Source: Actinomycetes bacterium
GTDB taxonomy: Bacteria; Bacillota_I; Bacilli_A; RF39; UBA660
Assembly (NCBI GenBank): GCA_021152765.1
Contig: JAGKUT010000030.1
Coordinates: 1-8,141, forward strand
DNA length: 8,141 nucleotides
Reading direction: 5' to 3'
A model generated the notes under the pieces. It was not told the DNA's origin. It did not search any database and saw only the letters and a program-made list of their open reading frames with translations. Numbering within the stretch: position 1 is the stretch's first letter; every line of letters begins with the position of its first letter. Both the position numbers and the translations under genes were made by a program. Shown one piece after another: positions 6,823 to 8,141 of this stretch.

Positions 6823-7514
6823 AAACTACCTCCAACATAATTTTTAATCGCAAGCCTTCCATTACCATACTTAGAATAACTTGTTCTATATAACTCATTT
6901 AACTGCAAAGAAAACCTTATATAATCAGGAATAAAATCATTATACTTTACCTCTAATATAGTCCTACCCTCTTCCATTAAAGGAATTCTTAAAATATCAT
7001 CACAAAATAACTTATCAAAATCATAACTACAAGATAAATTATTATCTAAAGTAATTCTTACACATCCAGCATCATATACATAAGGAATTCTATCATAATC
7101 AATAATTACAACAGGTTTAAAGCCCCTAGTTCTAATCATCAAATAAAATTCATTTAATAACTTATCATTATCTTTACTGATAACAAAATTACCATTTAAA
7201 ATATTATCAACAATTTCCTTAGTAATTTCACAACTAATCTTTTTAGTCATATTATTTATCTTATATTTTTTCTCTAATACTATATAATCAGTATTGCCAT
7301 TATAAAATCTAATCCTATACTTATATCTCTCACTAATACCATTTATAACCTGTTTCAAGCAAGTATCCTTATAATCATCAAAATATAAACTTCTAATACT
7401 ATAAAATTCTTTACCAGATAAAATAGGATCTAATTTCATTATAGGAGACAATCTATGTTTTAATTGTTCAACTTGTAAATTATTTAAAATATATTTTTTT
7501 TCAAACCTAAACAT
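6819..7514 (-). CDS. VTC-domain protein, putative polyphosphate polymerase
   Basis: This is a triphosphate-tunnel protein related to the catalytic domain of yeast Vtc4, which builds polyphosphate from ATP. The 231 residues are essentially the domain alone, without SPX or membrane parts. Tunnel residues seem intact: FEKKY (E5, K6, K7), YRIRFY (R67, R69), LEKKY (81-84 with K82 and K83), DYDR (R142), VRITLD (R153), LEVKY (E188, K190) and SKY (K215). These match the Lys/Arg/Glu set described for Vtc4, so an active polymerase is likely, though other tunnel enzymes hydrolyse triphosphates. No signal peptide is visible, so it is cytosolic, probably held at the membrane by the coupled DUF4956 protein. 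ATG 7514 has AGGAGG (7520-7525) five bases away and an extended -10 promoter just upstream. A CotH-like gene precedes it. The product has not been shown for this protein. Confidence 0.85.
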   Translation of the reverse strand: MFRFEKKYILNNLQVEQLKHRLSPIMKLDPILSGKEFYSIRSLYFDDYKDTCLKQVINGISERYKYRIRFYNGNTDYIVLEKKYKINNMTKKISCEITKEIVDNILNGNFVISKDNDKLLNEFYLMIRTRGFKPVVIIDYDRIPYVYDAGCVRITLDNNLSCSYDFDKLFCDDILRIPLMEEGRTILEVKYNDFIPDYIRFSLQLNELYRTSYSKYGNGRLAIKNYVGGSL

Positions 7515-7536
7515 AACTACCTCCTGACAATTTAAT

Positions 7537-7545
7537 ATTATACCA
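7537..7545 (-). promoter_or_regulatory. Extended -10 promoter for the VTC-DUF4956 pair
   Basis: TGG precedes a perfect TATAAT on the minus strand, an ideal extended -10 element. The region 17-18 bases upstream is only a T-run from the preceding terminator, with no recognisable -35. Start near 7530 would give a leader of about 16 bases that includes AGGAGG (7520-7525). Confidence 0.7.
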
Positions 7546-7559
7546 TATAAAAAATAAAT

Positions 7560-7593
7560 AAAAAATAAAAACTCCTAAATTAATAGAAGTTTT
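7560..7593 (-). terminator. Intrinsic terminator after the CotH-like gene
   Basis: On the minus strand AAACTTCTA pairs with TAGGAGTTT, including one G-U pair, around a 6-base loop (7578-7583), followed by a T-rich run. The stem starts at the TGA stop codon. This is the strongest of the three terminators in the window. Confidence 0.8.
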
Positions 7594-8141
7594 CACTTAA
7601 AATATTCATCTAAAAATTCAATTCTTCTTCTAGCCCACTCACGAATCTGTTCAATCTCAAATTCAACATCATATTCATACCAACGCTCACTATCACGCTT
7701 AGCAGCTCCACTATTAACCAACAATTCTTTATAAGAATCTAAATAACCATTAATAGTATCCATAGTAATAACATTTTTCCTTAATTCCCAATATCTTTGT
7801 TTCATTAAAGATAACGTTTTAGAATCCATATTTTTAGTTATATTTTCATTCATCCAATTAATATCAGAACTAGACTCCATCGAAAAAACACTATGTAAAT
7901 CAGCATCATCAGACCAATTTAACCCCCAAGTTAAATCCATATCCCAAGGAGTTATAAGAATTTTAGAATTACTATTCTGTAAAGACAAATATCTATTATA
8001 ACTCAAATTGTCACTACCTGAAATCAAAGATACAAAAAGCAAATAATTAATATAATTGTTAAAATCAAAATTATTATAAATAGATTCATAAGAATTATCA
8101 CTATAATAATCCTTTAATTTTTCAATAATTGAATATAATGA
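7593..8141 (-). CDS. CotH-family kinase-like protein, C-terminal part (5' end outside window)
   Basis: CotH proteins have an atypical protein-kinase fold; the Bacillus spore-coat member phosphorylates other coat proteins. The 182 residues present are open at the right edge, since the frame continues upstream of the TTG at 8042 with NFDFNNYINY. Typical features are the helix leading into LFVSLISGSDNLSYNRYL (35-52), the motif TPWDMDLTWG (64-73) with D67 and D69 likely binding metal and ATP, and the closing helix REWARRRIEFLDEYF, which recalls the WIxxRxxWLDxxF end of the family. About half or more of a usual CotH protein is missing, so a signal peptide or added domains cannot be judged. The gene is followed by a terminator and then the VTC-DUF4956 pair. 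Many vegetative CotH proteins are exported surface proteins; whether this one phosphorylates a protein or a surface polymer is unknown. Confidence 0.82.
   Translation of the reverse strand, partial: SLYSIIEKLKDYYSDNSYESIYNNFDFNNYINYLLFVSLISGSDNLSYNRYLSLQNSNSKILITPWDMDLTWGLNWSDDADLHSVFSMESSSDINWMNENITKNMDSKTLSLMKQRYWELRKNVITMDTINGYLDSYKELLVNSGAAKRDSERWYEYDVEFEIEQIREWARRRIEFLDEYFK

Noticed and set aside
2406..7595. Mycoplasma-type code with TGA as Trp
   Set aside because: Trp is written TGG throughout, and four genes end at TGA in positions matching family ends, overlaps or terminators.
7593..8042. CotH-like gene starting at TTG 8042 as a short complete protein
   Set aside because: The frame is open to 8141 and the upstream residues continue the CotH pattern (NFDFNNYINY leading into LLFVSLISG), so the gene is cut by the window edge.
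1..8141. CRISPR array, tRNA, rRNA, insertion sequence or attachment site
   Set aside because: No regularly spaced repeats, structured RNA gene signatures, transposase motifs or flanking repeats were seen on either strand.

Overview
The window is an AT-rich stretch of bacterial chromosome in which every supported gene lies on the minus strand, so transcription runs from position 8141 towards position 1. The base composition, the strong AGGAGG-type ribosome binding sites, the T- and A-ending codons and the gene families suggest a low-GC Bacillota, perhaps an uncultured gut lineage; the sequence alone does not fix the genus. The standard genetic code fits: Trp is TGG, and TGA closes four genes at sensible places. 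Eight complete genes are flanked by two that run off the window, a CotH-like protein at the right edge and a P-type ATPase at the left edge. No stretch longer than 100 bases lacks a gene.

In transcription order there are four blocks. (1) 8141-7593 is the C-terminal part of a CotH-family protein-kinase-like protein, followed by a good intrinsic terminator. (2) 7514-6151 has its own extended -10 promoter and holds a VTC-domain (polyphosphate polymerase-like) protein coupled by an ATGA overlap to a DUF4956 membrane protein; it ends in a terminator. (3) 6061-2983 has a promoter that starts inside that terminator. It holds a GT4 glycosyltransferase, an Alg14-like/Alg13-like split glycosyltransferase pair (PssD/PssE or Cps14F/Cps14G type) coupled by a TTGA overlap, and galE; a weak terminator follows. 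(4) 2945-1 has an extended -10 promoter with a very short leader. It holds a permuted NlpC/P60 (YiiX/LRAT-like) hydrolase and a type II cation-transporting P-type ATPase.

Blocks 1-3 read as part of a cell-surface polymer locus. GalE would supply UDP-galactose, the split enzyme and the GT4 enzyme would build an oligosaccharide on a lipid carrier, and CotH/VTC/DUF4956 form a module that probably concerns phosphate or polyphosphate chemistry at the membrane. The initiating transferase, flippase and polymerase expected for a full polysaccharide locus are not in the window. Block 4 looks like a separate unit.

The point most worth following up is the VTC-DUF4956-CotH module. The VTC protein keeps the residues expected of a polyphosphate-synthesising triphosphate tunnel, and its coupled partner is a membrane protein with a soluble C-terminal domain. 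This suggests a bacterial counterpart of the eukaryotic VTC synthesise-and-translocate complex.
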